Positions 45,532 to 58,930 of a stretch of DNA of 64,000 nt are shown here, in pieces; the stretch's first letter is position 1, and each line of letters opens with the position of its first letter. The stretch is from the NCBI GenBank assembly GCA_025716855.1, contig JAIXMQ010000026.1, forward strand, positions 62,001 through 126,000. The letters are read 5' to 3'. A program made the position numbers and the translations under genes. This DNA is from Pilaira anomala (lineage: Eukaryota > Mucoromycota > Mucoromycetes > Mucorales > Mucoraceae). Under the pieces are notes generated by a model. It was not told the DNA's origin and did no database searches. It saw only the letters and a list, made by a program, of their open reading frames with translations.

Positions 45532-47560
45532 ATGAGTTCCTTATTAGCTATCTTATTAGTCGTTAATTCAACACGAGGTCATCATTACTTGTTTAGTTAT
45601 CCACCTAATCCACAAAGACCTTCAAATAAAAGGTCAAGTCATCACGAACGAAAAGATTTTACTGTAGGATCTTCAATAGCAACTAGAAATACCCCTCAAA
45701 CTGACACCAACGATGATAGAAGAGCCTCCAATGCTTCCAAACATAACGACACGAATGGGGATATATTTGCTGGTCGAGACAGAATCTTTAACTTGGACGT
45801 TTCCTTTCTAGCAGATACTTTAGCCCCCAAGCTACCATTATGTGATGGAAAATTTCAATTAAGTATGGACGATCTAACCTTTGTTGGACACCCTGTAAGT
45901 CTAAGTACTTTACAACACCAAGAACATCCACAGGACGACTCACTCGATACACCCAAATCACCTATCGCACCTCCTTCTTCCCCTTCTTCTTGTTCTCCTC
46001 CACCTACTGTCCTACATAAAAGTGATAGTACCACTGATGATAATGAATCCGTATCGGACACTTCTCCAGGCTCAACTTCAATCCATATGACCTTATTTCA
46101 TGTTGTATTCGTCATGACCCCACCCGATTTAGAACTCAATGCACAAGTAGAGACCATTTATAAAAATGTCATTTTAAGGTACTCTTCTGCCTTACGATAT
46201 GAACAATTGAGGTGTGGATATGTACAAGATGAAATTGAAAAAGTGTTAGGCTTAAAAGAGGAAGCATTTAATAAAGGTATAGAAAGAAAGAAAAAAAAAA
46301 GATATACATAAAACCTCTTTATTCAAATAGCTTATAGGTACGCCGTATGATCAGGTAATGCGAGAAATATTACGAGAATCTTCTTTAGCAAGAGATATTC
46401 GTCAAATTTTTACTGCGATTTCTGCTAATACAGCAGCGCATGTGATCATTAACGATTTCATCGATCTATCACTTCAAATCCCAACCATTGGTATGACCAA
46501 TGGCTGTGAATCCTCCTTGAATTCAGATCGAGAGAGTTTATTGTCCCCCACACAAGGCAAAAAAGACAATTATACTTCCCTAATGGATATTTATAGTGTG
46601 GCTGGGTATGAGTATGATAGTTATCCTGTCTTATGTCCGTATCATACCCTTTTATTACTAGAAGATCCAGAAGAAGTTTTAAAAAATATGCCGTTAGATG
46701 CTAGTCCTACACTAGTACAACTTGTACAAATACTAACACCCACACAAAGGTATATATATATATATACATATACATGTATAAACAAAAGCAGTCGAGAAAT
46801 CACTTTTTTTTTTAAAAAAAAAATCTATTTTTTTTCGGTTAGTTTACAGGAATTGCATTTATTATTAGATTGTTCATTAGCACAAATATATCGATTAGCA
46901 GCTCACTTAATTTATTGGAGAAAAGCAAAATTAATTCATACAATTAGTACCAGAAATATATATGTTGTTTCACCTAACGCCAAACTCGATGAGTAAAGTC
47001 CCCCAAAAAAAAAAGCAACTTTTTATTCAACATTTAATGCTTTTTTTTTTTTATTATTTAGTATTCAAGCACTTGAAGCGGATTTTAAAATGCATATTCC
47101 CAACTTGAGTTTGCCCGTTCTATTATCGAAACTAGCACATGCACAACAATACCATCTTGTCTACCGAGTCAAGGAACTCAAGAACCAGTACTTGGAAGCC
47201 ATTACATATTTAATTCGTAAAGATCTCGTGGTCCAACTCCACATGTACTTGGTCTTATTAGTTCCACCTGAAAAGAAAGCAGGAAACGAAACACCACAAT
47301 ACGACGGTGCCTCTGTACATGAAACACAAGAACTTGCCTCAAGTCCAAACACCAACGACCCAGAATGGAATCGACTCAAACGACTTACTTATGAACGTGC
47401 ACCCAAGGAAGTGGCCGATTTATTCATTCGTTTAAAACCTTATATGAACGGCCAACATCATATTGAAGAAATCATTTATCGAGAAGGTATCTCTAGAAGA
47501 CAATTAGGTCTTGTATTAAAATACTATCGAGATAAGATTGTTACTGTATATCACTATTAA
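45532..47560 (+). CDS. NPR3: GATOR1/SEACIT subunit Npr3, 601 aa
   Basis: Exons 45532-46276, 46338-46749, 46843-46992 and 47062-47560 give 602 codons including stop. The N-terminal longin-like part (MSSLLAILLVVNSTRG, HHYLFSYPPNPQRP) carries a long Ser/Pro insert (residues about 20-180), then FHVVFVMTPP and RYSSALRYEQLRCGYV. The C-terminal part has PYHTLLLLEDPEEVL, DCSLAQIYRLAAHLIYWRKAK (winged-helix), and LKPYMNGQHHIEEIIYREGISRR in two pieces. This is the NPR3/NPRL3 layout. With Npr2 and Iml1 it forms the GTPase-activating complex that inhibits TORC1 in nitrogen starvation. Convergent with the HAS-like gene (79 bp between stops). Confidence 0.93.
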
Positions 47561-47639
47561 AAGAAGAAGAAGAAGAAGAAGAAAATAAATAAATATATAT
47601 ATTTTTATTATGATGATGATGATGATGATGATTATATTG

Positions 47640-49554
47640 TTATAATTTTGGGTTATGAAAAAAGACAATGGATGTAGGGTTTGACATGGTACTACCAAAC
47701 CCAAAGAAATCTAAAATACTAGGTCGTTCGGGTAATAGCACAAATATAACGACATTAAACGCTATACCTCCAAATAATAAAGTTAGCCAGACCAAGACAG
47801 GTAATGCTTCTTTTAATTTAAGCCAAAACACATTCTCTCGCTTGAGTTCTGCTGCGGATCGTGCAGAGGTACCCCATCCTACATCCCACAACGATACAAT
47901 GGCCCATAATTTCGCAGGTACTAACCCAAACATGTAATAAAGAGAGTATAATGGAAACACAAGAAATCGAATCGATCTTGATGATACCATGGCGTAAATC
48001 GACTTGATACAAGATATAGCTACTAATGAGATTAACCAAAGCAACAATACATAGGGCGTCTTGGAAAACAAAATGTTAAAGATGGAGAACAATAAAACAA
48101 ATGGGTAAAGTCCTTGATAAAATAATTCGGCTGCCATCCAGGGACTGTGTTTATGAAGACTTCGTGCGTTCCAAAAGATTTCTCGGTAAAAGCTTTTTGA
48201 CCATCTTGTTTGTTGTTTAAACCAACGTAGAAAAGTACTTGGTGTCTCTGTTTCACAGAATGCTAAGTGTGTATAAACTACACGATAGCCGCATAATAAT
48301 GTTCGGTTTGTAAGATGTCTATCCAAAAAAAAAAAGGGGGGTGTGGGGTGGGGGGGAAGGGCCTTTAGCTGTTTTATCTATAGATATCCGTATTTTCCTT
48401 TTTTTTTTTTTTTTTTTTTTTTACCTGTCATCGCCATAGGTACATTCCATACCTAAGAAAGACTGTGAAATCCAATCATCTAATATCTGTTTCAACACAT
48501 GCGACCGATAAATACCCATAGGGCCCGAAACACATGTAACACATCGATTAAAACTCTGAGCGGCACGTTCAATATTAAATGCCATCCAATACCGAAGAGA
48601 AGACATGAACGAAAGTAAACTATCATTTGTATTCCATATACGCACATCACCTGCTGCAGCACCTATATTCGGGAACCAATAAAGGGCACTCTCCATCTCC
48701 AACATAGCGTCCGGATCAAATTTAGTATCTGAGTCCGTAGAAACTACAGCTTCACAGCCTGAGGCCATCAGGACTCGAAACGCTGTATACATTGCATGTC
48801 GTTTTCCTCTATGGGGTTGTAAATAACATACTGCAACTGCATCTGTCGGTAATGTATAGGCGTCTTGTATAATCTGATCATAATCTAACTTCTTTTTACT
48901 TTCTTCTTTCTCCATTCTTTGAAATACTGTTGAAGGTAACTCGGGTAAACCGACGACAGGACAGCCCGGAAAAACAGTTTGAAACACATTGGCCATCTCT
49001 CTATCGGCCTCTTCATCACCATCAATCACTACCACAATCTTGAAAGGGTCTGGATAATTTAAAGATTGAACAGATTTTAAGCACTGAGTAAACAACTGAG
49101 GTTCTTCTCGATACCCTACTACTGCTAATCCCATCTTGGTAGCTAATCTTGTGTTCTTTTCTAATTTGAGTTCTTCTTTTTCTTCCTTTGTATCATCACT
49201 AACTTCAGACGATGTAGACGAAGATAACTCCTCTCGATCAAATACACTATCAAAATCAATGACCTTTTCTGGATGTTTTGGTAATGGTTTTTCTTGAGTG
49301 TTACGAATATGAGATTTCAATGAGACAGGTTTAGGTAAAGTTCTTTTATAGTGATAGATCATGATACGATTTAATGTGGCGAATAAAAGTTGGAGAAAGA
49401 TGAATAGGAATACAATCATGCCGTATACTCCAAGTACCCAGAATGAAGCTCGAGTGACTTCTACCTTGAGGCCATATCCAATTAACGCAGGTACAACAAA
49501 GACACATGAAATAACAACAGAGTAAAGTATTTTTAATGGTAGTGTCCAATTCAT
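47640..49554 (-). CDS. Hyaluronan/chitin-synthase-like processive GT2 glycosyltransferase, 602 aa
   Basis: Two exons (49554-48425 and 48318-47640) give 603 codons including stop. Two membrane helices lie near residues 8-30 and 36-60, then a Ser/Glu-rich insert (about 100-130). The GT2 core has VVVIDGDEEAD (nucleotide-sugar binding), VVSTDSDTKFD (metal-binding DxD), TYGDDRHLTNRTL (GDD, catalytic base) and QQTRWSKSFYRE (QxxRW). At least four hydrophobic segments follow. This is the architecture of hyaluronan synthase-like and Cps1-like enzymes, which polymerise and extrude a beta-linked polysaccharide across the plasma membrane. Lack of a chitin-synthase N-terminal domain argues against classic CHS. 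The product cannot be told from sequence. Confidence 0.85.
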
Positions 49555-52052
49555 AATATTGTTTAGAAAATAGAAAATAAAGAGAGATAGGGTTTAGGAA
49601 ATTTTAATTTGTTTCTTCCTTTTTTTTTTTTTTTTTTTCGTTCAGAAAGAGTGTCAGCGTCGGGTATTTTTTTAGAGTTTCTTCATTGTTTGTTTAATTT
49701 GATAAACTTTATTTCGTTTTAAATCAATGTATGCCGATCTTTCAACCAAAGATACATCTGGGTTTGCATTTTGTATTTATATTGAGAAAAAAAAATAACT
49801 AACAGGGAATTTTTTTGTTGCTTTTGTTATGTAATTATTTTACTACTCTCATTTCCAAAATGAAAATACGATAGTTTACTGATATATACTATTTCGCTTG
49901 TTATGACAGGTACGATTCATTTATGTGAAGCTATACAGGTACAATCGTCGGGAAAATAAAGTCTACTCAATTCCTCCCAAAGACAAATGGCTGTAACTAT
50001 ATAGGCGTGGTTGTTTGGGCACTACTGATAAAGAAGAAAAATCTGATGCTTTAGAAAATTCGAAACAAAAGATCGAATAATGGCATCAAAAAAAAAATAA
50101 TATCTCCAGTGACCTTTAAAACCAAAGAAGGACTATTATAATTGCTTATAGTGGTTGCAAGCGCATGTGTGATATATACATGGGACATATGTACTTTGAT
50201 TCCGGTGAAGGTGAAGAAAAAGAATTGCTGAAATTTTGGTTAATATGTATAGGTAGAAAAGTTGTATAATGAACCACAGTTCCTGTTTTATAATTAGAGC
50301 GACTTAAAATAATAATAAAAAAAAAAAAGAGAGATTAAGTAATAAAAAAGTATGTACATACATACAAAATGGTTCTCAAATAAACTAATCCAAGGGAATT
50401 AATTTAAGTAAATTTTAATAAAAAAGTTTATAAAAATACATAAATCAGTCAAACTCAAGTCGATCAATCAAGAATGTAATAAGAGTTTAAATTTAAAGAT
50501 ATTTATTTACATAATCCGTCTTTATTTAGAATTAGCTTTGTCGTGGCTGATAGTTAAACCAATCGCCACAGTCGATATAGTATCTCGGTTGTTGTGGTAA
50601 GCTCTATCACAATTATGCCACTCAGTTAGGGTTTAAGAAGAGAGACGTACCCAATATTGGATGTAATAATTGAGAGCATAGCAGTAGATACATAACTGTG
50701 AGGTCATATACATACTCACTTGTGAGTATTTCTGTGGAGTAACGTTCATGTATGTTCTTAAGCCAGGTGCCACCTCTACGATCATAACCTTTGATATTGC
50801 TTCCTATGTCCGTGCTTTGATCACCAATTGACATGGTTAAGCGATTAGCTTTTGATTCTTTCAATAAAATCTGACGCTCTTTTGGCGCTACACGGTATTT
50901 TGTTTTAATGGTGCTAACCTCTCAGGCTACTCTTCTGTTTAATCTTTTTTTTTACTATATTGTGGTTATTTGATACAGGTACCCGACATTAGTTACCTAT
51001 CCAATTCATTGCAAGTACAGTATTGAACTTATTTACGTTAACAGAACTTAATACGAACTAAGCAAAAGAAATGGTCATCCACACCGAGGGCTCACAGGAG
51101 ATCGTGCCAGAGATATATGTAAGTCTCATCATTTTGAATACTTTATGCTTGAGTTAACTGCAGGGAGTACACAACAATTCCAATTCTGTTTTAGTTTTTT
51201 TTTTTATTTCGTCACTAAATTTTCTACATCTTTAACGTTTAAGTCTATCTTTCTAATATTGGAATAGACTATTCCTAATGTTGTGACCTGATTCGACAAC
51301 TTCGGCGCATAATTCATGATATATTCTTTGAATAATTTTTTTCTTTGTTTGCTGAAGTTTGATTTTTTGACTTAAATACGAAATATCTTTCCGTCTATAT
51401 CCGGCGCCAGACTAACAATTTGATTAAATAATCCAGTACTGGTGTTATTTATACCCTTTTAGCAAAGGGAAGAAGGGGAGGTTGTATGTCTACATAAAAC
51501 ATGATGATTGTTTTGTTCAGTTATATATTCAATTAAAGGATTTAAGTAAAGTTCCACTTCTTGTTCAAATCCATTTAACATGAACGTCCTTTTAAAAGTG
51601 ATATAGTAGGTTTTAATAATTTAACTGCCTCTTCGTAATAAAATCACTATCTTACCATTGGCAGCATTATGCAAGTTTCAAACTTTGTTCATTTTTTGAT
51701 ATAATCTCTTGTCTGAATAACATATATAATCAAACAAGAGATTAGGATGGTGTTGAAAGGAGAAGTTCATACTTTGAGAAGAAAAAAGAGAGAAAGAGAA
51801 AAAAGTGATTTAATTACAATGATTAAACAAACCTGTTTGTGGCGTACAGAAATAACCAATTGCTTGAATGTCGTGCCCCAAGTGTCTTTAAAGAAAGCTG
51901 CTGACATCATCTTCTGGTGGAAGTTCTGTCATTTTAAACGCCGGGTTTTTCTCAGTTTTTTTTTTTTTTTTTTTTTTGGCTCTTGCGGGTTGAACGAGGG
52001 GTCATCGTGTTTTTTATTTCCCCACTCTCTTTCTAGAAAAATTACATTAACA
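49555..52052. other. Gene-poor region between the HAS-like gene and NDUFB7
   Basis: The first part is the HAS-like promoter side. A minus-strand frame from about 50910 to 50622 reads KYRVAPKERQILLKES and GSNIKGYDRRGGTWLKN; it is protein-like in composition but of no family I recognise, and may be a relic. A plus-strand frame at 51747-52118 is mostly 5' UTR and a T run, and is not a gene. The T run near 51956-51978 sits upstream of the NDUFB7 start. Confidence 0.4.
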
Positions 52053-52426
52053 ATGTCAGGTAAAAAAATAAAAATAAAAAAATACAACAAAAACAACCTC
52101 AGCAAGCGAAACTCATAATTGAAAAAAAAAATAGACGAAAAGGCTCCTCAACAAGACATGGCAAAGTCCCGGATTCCATTTGAATACCGTGATTATTGCG
52201 CTAAACTTTTGATTCCTCTCAACAAGTGTAGAGGAGAAACCTTCTATCTTCCCTGGAAGTGTGAGACTGAGCGTCACGCATATGAGAAATGCCAATATGA
52301 TGAGTAAGTTTATATCTGAAGCTTTCCCTATTTTTTTTTAAAAAAAATTTAACATATTTTGTGCGTGTGTGTAGTTTCAAGCGTCGTATGAAGGAACAAC
52401 AAGCAAAGGCAGAAGAAGAGGATTAA
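52053..52426 (+). CDS. NADH:ubiquinone oxidoreductase subunit NDUFB7 (B18), 75 aa
   Basis: Exons 52053-52059 (7 coding nt), 52135-52303 and 52375-52426 give 76 codons including stop. Motifs: SRIPFEYRDYCAKLLIPLNKC and FYLPWKCETERHAYEKC in order, which form a twin CX9C pair typical of this complex I accessory subunit imported through Mia40 into the intermembrane space. The N-terminus is MSDEKAPQQDM, so the start codon and one codon plus a base are the whole first coding exon. The larger frame through the intron (KKIKIKKYNKN) ends in a stop before the conserved part and is rejected. Confidence 0.93.
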
Positions 52427-52513
52427 ATATTTTAGACAATATTTATTTATATATACACAGAAATAAAAACGACTACGAAAAAAAAAGAGTTACTCAATGT
52501 GTATGTTTTAATG

Positions 52514-52547
<34 letters not shown>

Positions 52548-52599
52548 AGATAGTCGAAAAATGTGATTTTATTTAATTTATTTAAATAACATATATTTC

Positions 52600-55500
52600 T
52601 TAATCAAGTAAAGTAAGTGAAGGAGAGGATTGAGTATCCGGACTATAGAACAAAGCCATTAAAGCTTCCAAATAATTCTCTGCAAAAGACGACATATAAA
52701 ATTCATGTTGAGAATCATGTTGATGTACGAAATTATGAGCCAATTCATGACAGAGTGTCATAAACCAATAAATCATTGCCTCCTTTCGCTTCTCCTTTTC
52801 TTGCTCTACCGTACTCGGTTCATGCAAAGCTAAATAATATCTCAAATTCATGAATAAACTACCCGTTGTATTAAATGCAATTGTAGGTCCTTGGCTATCA
52901 TAAAAAATCTGAATCGTATTCAATCGAAGTTCAAACACTTTAGATAATTCGGTCAAGATACCAGTGAATCGTGCCATGGCCTGTCCGTATTGTTCGAGGA
53001 CATCATCTGGACTCACTGTACGGTGAACATAGAATTCCATACCCATTACATTACCTACATAGCTCAAGTCTTGACCTGGTGTATTATCACAGTAATTTTC
53101 TGATTCATTTACTTGGTTAATACGAGGTGGTGAGTACACGTCTTTACCAGCATATGGTTTACATGAATGAATGGCACGTTTGAGATTTTGACGTACATTG
53201 GATGTCAAATTTGGTGTGATAGTACTTTCGGATGGAGGCAACTTTGACTTTTTCTCGATTTGTTGCTTGACCACTTCTTCTATAGGTTGTGAAGGAGGAG
53301 GAGGAGGTGTTGGCAATTGTTTATCAGGCACAGTAGGTTTCCAACTTGACCAAATTCGATTCATGAACCCAGCATTCTTTTCATTTTTTCGGGTTCTTTC
53401 TGCCTCTGCGATAGAAGCCAGTTCTGCTTCTCTTTCTTGTTTTTTTCTTCTTTGCTCTTCTTCCTCCTCAGAAATAACTGAACCAACAGCTTCTTTTTCA
53501 TGTTGTTTGGATTTGGGATAATCTTCATGAAGTAACTTATTAATCACATTTTGTACATGATCTTTCGTTTGTTGAGCAATGAGTTGACGAATATATCCTT
53601 CTTGACAATCACTAAAGACTTCTTGTACTTGCTTTGTGTATTTATCAACATCCTTAGAGGATAAAGAAGGTAAGGTAGGTAAAGTAGGGGAAGGCGAAGC
53701 TGTACTAGGGAGAGCAGGTGAATGTACGGGTGTTGCTTGTTGCTTGCGAATATTCAGAATACGATCGACAGGTACACCTTTACGTTTCAGGTTATATAAA
53801 CTGGCAGTCAAGTACCTCTCAACGATAATTGCATCATTAAATCGGACACGTGCAAAGAGCAAAGTACACAGGGAATTGGCAATATCGTAAAAATCAATAT
53901 CTTTCATATCACTAAGATAAATACCAAAGTTTACACGATCTGCACAGGATGTTGTTGGTTGTACGTTTTTTTCATTTGTGTGCTTGAATGTACGAGTAAT
54001 TTTGAGTCCCTGGACTTGAGTTACTTTCAAATGTTGCTTGACGTATTGCTCGTCATGTAATAACTCCTTACGACGTTGTGGACTATCGTTCATCATTTGG
54101 TAAATAATAATTGGTGTACGTTCAAAGATCATTTCAGTTATTTCTTTTGTTTTAGGCGTTACACCCATTGTCTTAGCATAAGAATAAGATTCTCGAATTT
54201 GACTACAGTATATAGAAGTTTTTAATGAGAATATATTTATACCTGGCGTTTTTTTTTTTTTTTTCTTACCTAGACAAAGTCTTACTTCCCAATTGGGCAT
54301 AAAAGTCCTCTAACAAAGGTTCCATAGGAGCAGAAACAGGCGAGAAGATTTGTTGGCCCATCGTATCATCAATAATAAAAATATCAGAAGCTTTCGCTAG
54401 TCGATACTGAACGAATTCATCCTCTGTTTTATCTTCTTCCTTTTCCTTTTCAGATAATGTGGTGCGTTTTAAACCAACTAAAAAGGGCTTTGTCTTCATA
54501 TCATTGTAAAGTTGCCTATTTGATTTAATCATATAGAATTGACCAGCAATTTGTCTCAAGGCACCCAAGTACCGTTCACCGCCGCTGCTAAGATCCCAAA
54601 AGCGTTGAGGGTCTTTGACAATCATCGCCGCTAATTCAACAGTGGTAGGCTCATCTTTTACACCACATGAACGTAGGAATGAATTGGCAAGTGAACCAAA
54701 ATTAACATACAAGAATAACTCCTTATGAAAATTTGTAGAAGTATCTGATTCGAAGTAACAGGAGTCTGGTTTCTTTAAAACCACTACATTATTTTCCTTG
54801 ACTGGGATAAACGCAAGTTGCCTTAATTGTTCCCAATGCAATCTTGAAAAATCACCCATACGGCTTGCCATAAACTCGAATATATTTCTGGCCTTGGTTG
54901 TATCTAGTTCACGTTTTTGTAAAAAGGCTTGTAACAAACGATCTGCAGAAGGAGTTTCAGATACACCGAGTTTATCACGCACAAGGAGTAAGTCTGGGTG
55001 AAGCACTTGAAATCCGAGTAATTGAACATCTGTGTTGGTAAAACAATCGCGAGGAGTAGAAAATGTAGTACCATCAGAACAAGGCAAGAACTTTATTTGA
55101 ATCTTGTTAACATCGTAACTGCTTTCATAGTCCTTATGATGCTCAATCAAATAAGCTAATGCTCGTTTTTGAATCACCTTTCTCTCTTGACTCATGATAG
55201 GTTCGGGAGCAGCTAAAAGTAATAAGGTAGCTAAAGGCGGTGAAGTGACTAAGCCTAACTTCTCGAGAAATTTTGCTTCATCACTCGTGGCTCGCCAACG
55301 TGGTGTCCAGTAAAGTAAAGGTAGCTTGAGCTCACGTGCGATATCCGTTGGAGCAAATAAATCACCTGCACGGTATCGTTTATAAATCTTTTTGGTTTGC
55401 TTTTCTAGAATAGGATGTCCTTGTAAGTCGAGTTTTCCACTAGGCCGTTCAATTTCTTTTAAGCGAGGTTCCTCTCCTTCTTTAGTAAAGATGGAGGTCT

Positions 55501-58266
55501 CACGTAATCGACGGGTTTCAATGTCACTAAGTGTATTTTGAACTGATGTCAAGTATTTTACGAGTTCGACGTGGGACCAGCTTCCGTCTGAAATTAAGCG
55601 ATCAAAAACCATTTGTAATTCTACGTGCTATATTATAAGAAAAAGAGATTAATTAATTTTGAATACGTTTTGTCTTTCTCTTTTCTTTATTTTTACCTTG
55701 CGGACACCGAGTGAAGTTAAAAGATTATCATTTATACTCTTGGGGTTTGTAAATTCAATGACAGGTAAATCATCAAACAAATTAACTGAAGGGAAATAAG
55801 CTTCCCTTGGAAACTTCATTCCGAATCGAGTGGGTATACAAGTTAAATTTGCAAGCAAAATAACGACATCCTGTTGTGACTTGTTGGAAATATTCGTATA
55901 TTGTTTAGATATGATAGATAATACACGTTCAGAGAATTCTTTTGATGTGCTTAATTCTGATTTAGTCTTTGTAATAAATTCAGCCCAATGTACAACAGAT
56001 AATTCAATCATACTGAAATAAGAAGTCAAATCTTGTGTTGAAAATGTTTTTGAGATGGAAAATGGCATAGTGTCAGGTGGTATAGGCATATCTAATGGAA
56101 TTAACTTGGGATTTAACCAAAATCTTGTGTGCGATAATTGTAATAGCCCTCTTTCTTCGCCACAGTTCATGACAGCAGCATCCAAGAATCTGGCGCGTGT
56201 AGATTCGTTTAATGCAGCTCTTGTACTACTAGGAATTGAGGTATTTCCTTTATTACATTCAATCCACCATTTCATACATGCTACCATCTCATCAGGTTGT
56301 AATGAACGTGTTTCGAGTTCCTTAATGATATCTTGAATGCCTAATGGTTGTAATAGGTTCAGTTTTGCTAGTTTAGTTAAACTTTCTTTACATTCTTGAA
56401 GAAAAACAGGTGTGATGGTAGGAATTGTCTTTACGAATTTATCAAGTAGTTCTGTAATGACATGACCTGTAATAGTGGTATTATCAGGCACAGTTCGAGA
56501 GTTAGCAATAGGCTGTGCACCGTGTGATGTCATGATATCGAAAGAAACCCTGCATGAATTAAAAAACCGTTCTTCATGAACTTTACCCACAATAGCGCTT
56601 GGTGTAGAATGTTGAAAGGTAAATGAATGCAATGCATGTGCAGCTCGTTTCTCTAGCATCAACTTTGCGCTATCGTTATCTTCTAATTTGGATTTATCTA
56701 CTTCGTCGCTATATCCTACTAATTCACGATACAGTCTAGATATTTGTTCGATTTCATCGTTGTAAACCATGCGAGCTAATAATCCACCCACAGCCAAGAG
56801 TTCTTTATTCCAGACACTAATATATCGATCTGCAAAATCAATGCTTTCTCTTTCTACAGTGGGGATAAATCGAGAAGCCATGTGACAACAGCAACCGGTG
56901 GTTTGATGAGTAGGAAAGCCGATAAAGACACGGCCTTGATGTGGAAATGGAATCAAGTCTTTAAAAATTTGGTTTCTATTCTCTGAAGCGTCTAATTCTT
57001 CTTTTCCGGTATAGACTAATTGGAACTTTGTAGTCTTGGGTGGCTTTTTCTTAGTAGCACGTTCCATTTCCTTTTCATAGTCTCGGGAGACACTAACTTG
57101 TAAAGCACCTGTCACGACACGCAGGAAGATACTAGCTTTTTCAGCTGGTAATACGTTATTTGATGGTTCCAAATTGGGCTTAGGTTTCCCTGTCAAGAAA
57201 TTAGCAAAGGGAGTAAACAAGGAAGGTGGAGTATACTTTTTAGAATCTAATTGAATTTGTCTCGTATCTGCACCGGTTAAGGTAAACATTTTTTGGGGTG
57301 AGGATAAAATCATTTTACGTGTATCTACAGTCATGGCACGAGGTTCGGCTACACGTTTTATAATAGAAAATATTTCTTGATTATCGAAAAAGACAGAGAC
57401 TTGCTTTAGATTGGCAGTGAAGCCCATACTAGTGGTTAGGAATCGACAAAAGTTGTCAAAGTCTGGCATTTCCATTGGCTCTCTTAAATCCATCAAGAAG
57501 GATGTCCATGTATCAATATCGGACTCAGGTACATCCGCTCGCTTTGCAAATAATTGATCTCCTTTGAAATAAAATGCCATGCATTGTGATCCAGAAAATA
57601 CACTGATAAACAAAATAAATTAAGTTTTCAATATGTAAATGTGATAGATCATGTGAGTATAATTACTTACAATGGGTTCTCACAAACCGAGAAAAGTGAA
57701 TAAAAACCAACACCAAATGCACCAATCTTTTGTTCGTCTATATAGAATGGTTAGACATTGAAAATTACTGTCTTTAGGGGGGTTTTTTTTTTTTACCTGG
57801 GTTTCCTTCCGCAATTCTTTTTAATCGTAACCAATCTTCAGGGCGGAAAGCCATTCCGTTATTTTTAAACACAATGCGTTCACATTTTGATAGAAGATTT
57901 GGAGGTTTTGTTTGATCGGGAGAGCTTGAATGAAAGTGAATTTGAATGGCGCTTGAAGATGCATCATCTATTCAAAAGAAAGTTAATGTCGGATCGATTC
58001 TCGTTTTTTTTTTAACTTAATCACTTGCCAGCATTTTGCATCAATTCTCGGTAAAGTACATATTCTGCGGAATATCTTGCAAGAATTTTATCGATTAAAT
58101 GTCTTTGGTTTACTACGCAGAAACAAAACAAAAATAAAGTAATGAGCATAATGCTTTAATTAGAAAGTAATAAAGTTCAAGTACCTTCTACTTTTTCTTC
58201 GACACCATTACTACTCATAATATTAGAGCGTAATAGCTCTAATCGTTTGTCTGATTTTAGTGACAT
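52600..58266 (-). CDS. Sacsin-like GHKL ATPase, DUF3684-type giant protein, 1756 aa
   Basis: Seven exons (58266-58185, 58112-58029, 57967-57797, 57737-57671, 57602-55697, 55627-54270, 54202-52600) give 1757 codons including stop. The N-terminal ATPase fold has RELMQNADDASSSAIQIHF (N box), FKNNGMAFRPEDWLRLKRIA and KIGAFGVGFYSLFSV (G2 box). The following 1500 residues match the fungal DUF3684 layout I remember, with LGFQVLHPDLLLVRDKLG and a metalloprotease-like HELAHNFVHQHDSQHEFYM near the C-terminus. It is related in the ATPase part to Hsp90, sacsin and plant NO VEIN; a chaperone role is inferred. The intron between exons 2 and 3 has a GC donor (GCAAGT), needed to form NADDA. Confidence 0.88.
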
Positions 58267-58544
58267 ATTGAAGAAAAAAAAAAGTGCAGTGATAGAAAAG
58301 GAAACAAACTTTCTTTTTATTCTAAAAGTGCTCGCTTTATATCACGTGGAAATGCAGTCGTTACAATTTTGATTGTCAAAATATAAACAATGAGCACTGA
58401 ATTAAGTGCACACATGCATAAAAGCTATTAGCAACATTTTGTACAAATAATTTCCTTTAATCTAAAAAAAAAAGGCTGTTACTGTATACACATATCGGAA
58501 GATATATGTGTCCTTCCACATCATGGAGTCTTTTATTTTATTAG
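58267..58544. other. Upstream region of the sacsin-like gene
   Basis: AT-rich and under 300 bp; contains the presumed promoter. No motif stands out. Confidence 0.4.
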
Positions 58545-58930
58545 CTCATTCAGCTACACTTTTATTAGAAGTTAATGGTAACTATTGGAGAAAAATCCCG
58601 TTCAACGAAATAAAAAAAATAAAATAAAAAAAATAGATATATAGAATAGAAATACAGAAGAAATAAAAACAGTTTGAATAAAAAATCAACACGTTTCATT
58701 GAAAATACCAAGAAAAAGAGTTATACAAATACAAATACCCAAAGAATTAGATTAATTATCTCTTTAAAAATAAACAAGATACATATACTTAAACTGAATG
58801 TATCTTGGGGAGACAGGAGTGTTTTTATTGTTATTGTTATTGTTATTGTTATTGTTGTTAAAGAGCGATAGACGTAACAGAGCCAGTTGTCAGGGAAGAG
58901 CAAAGGTCATGAGTGCTAAAGCCTTGTAGG
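58545..58930. repeat. Diverged dispersed repeat, full-length copy
   Basis: The first half (58555-58760: CTTTTATTAGAAGTTAATGG, later CAGTTTGAATAAAA) recurs at 63085-63300 in the same orientation. The second half (58795-58925: (TTATTG)n, then AACAGAGCCAGTTGTCAGGG and GCTAAAGCCTTGTA) recurs at 59933-60078. Copies differ by many substitutions and small indels. No coding capacity. Confidence 0.7.

Noticed and set aside
51747..52118. 123-codon plus-strand frame ending in the NDUFB7 intron
   Set aside because: It consists of 5' leader, a T run and intron sequence; the conserved NDUFB7 protein requires splicing after the G at 52059.
53198..56336. Several plus-strand frames of 60-107 codons
   Set aside because: These are shadows of the large sacsin-like gene on the minus strand; no motifs, and they overlap conserved coding sequence.
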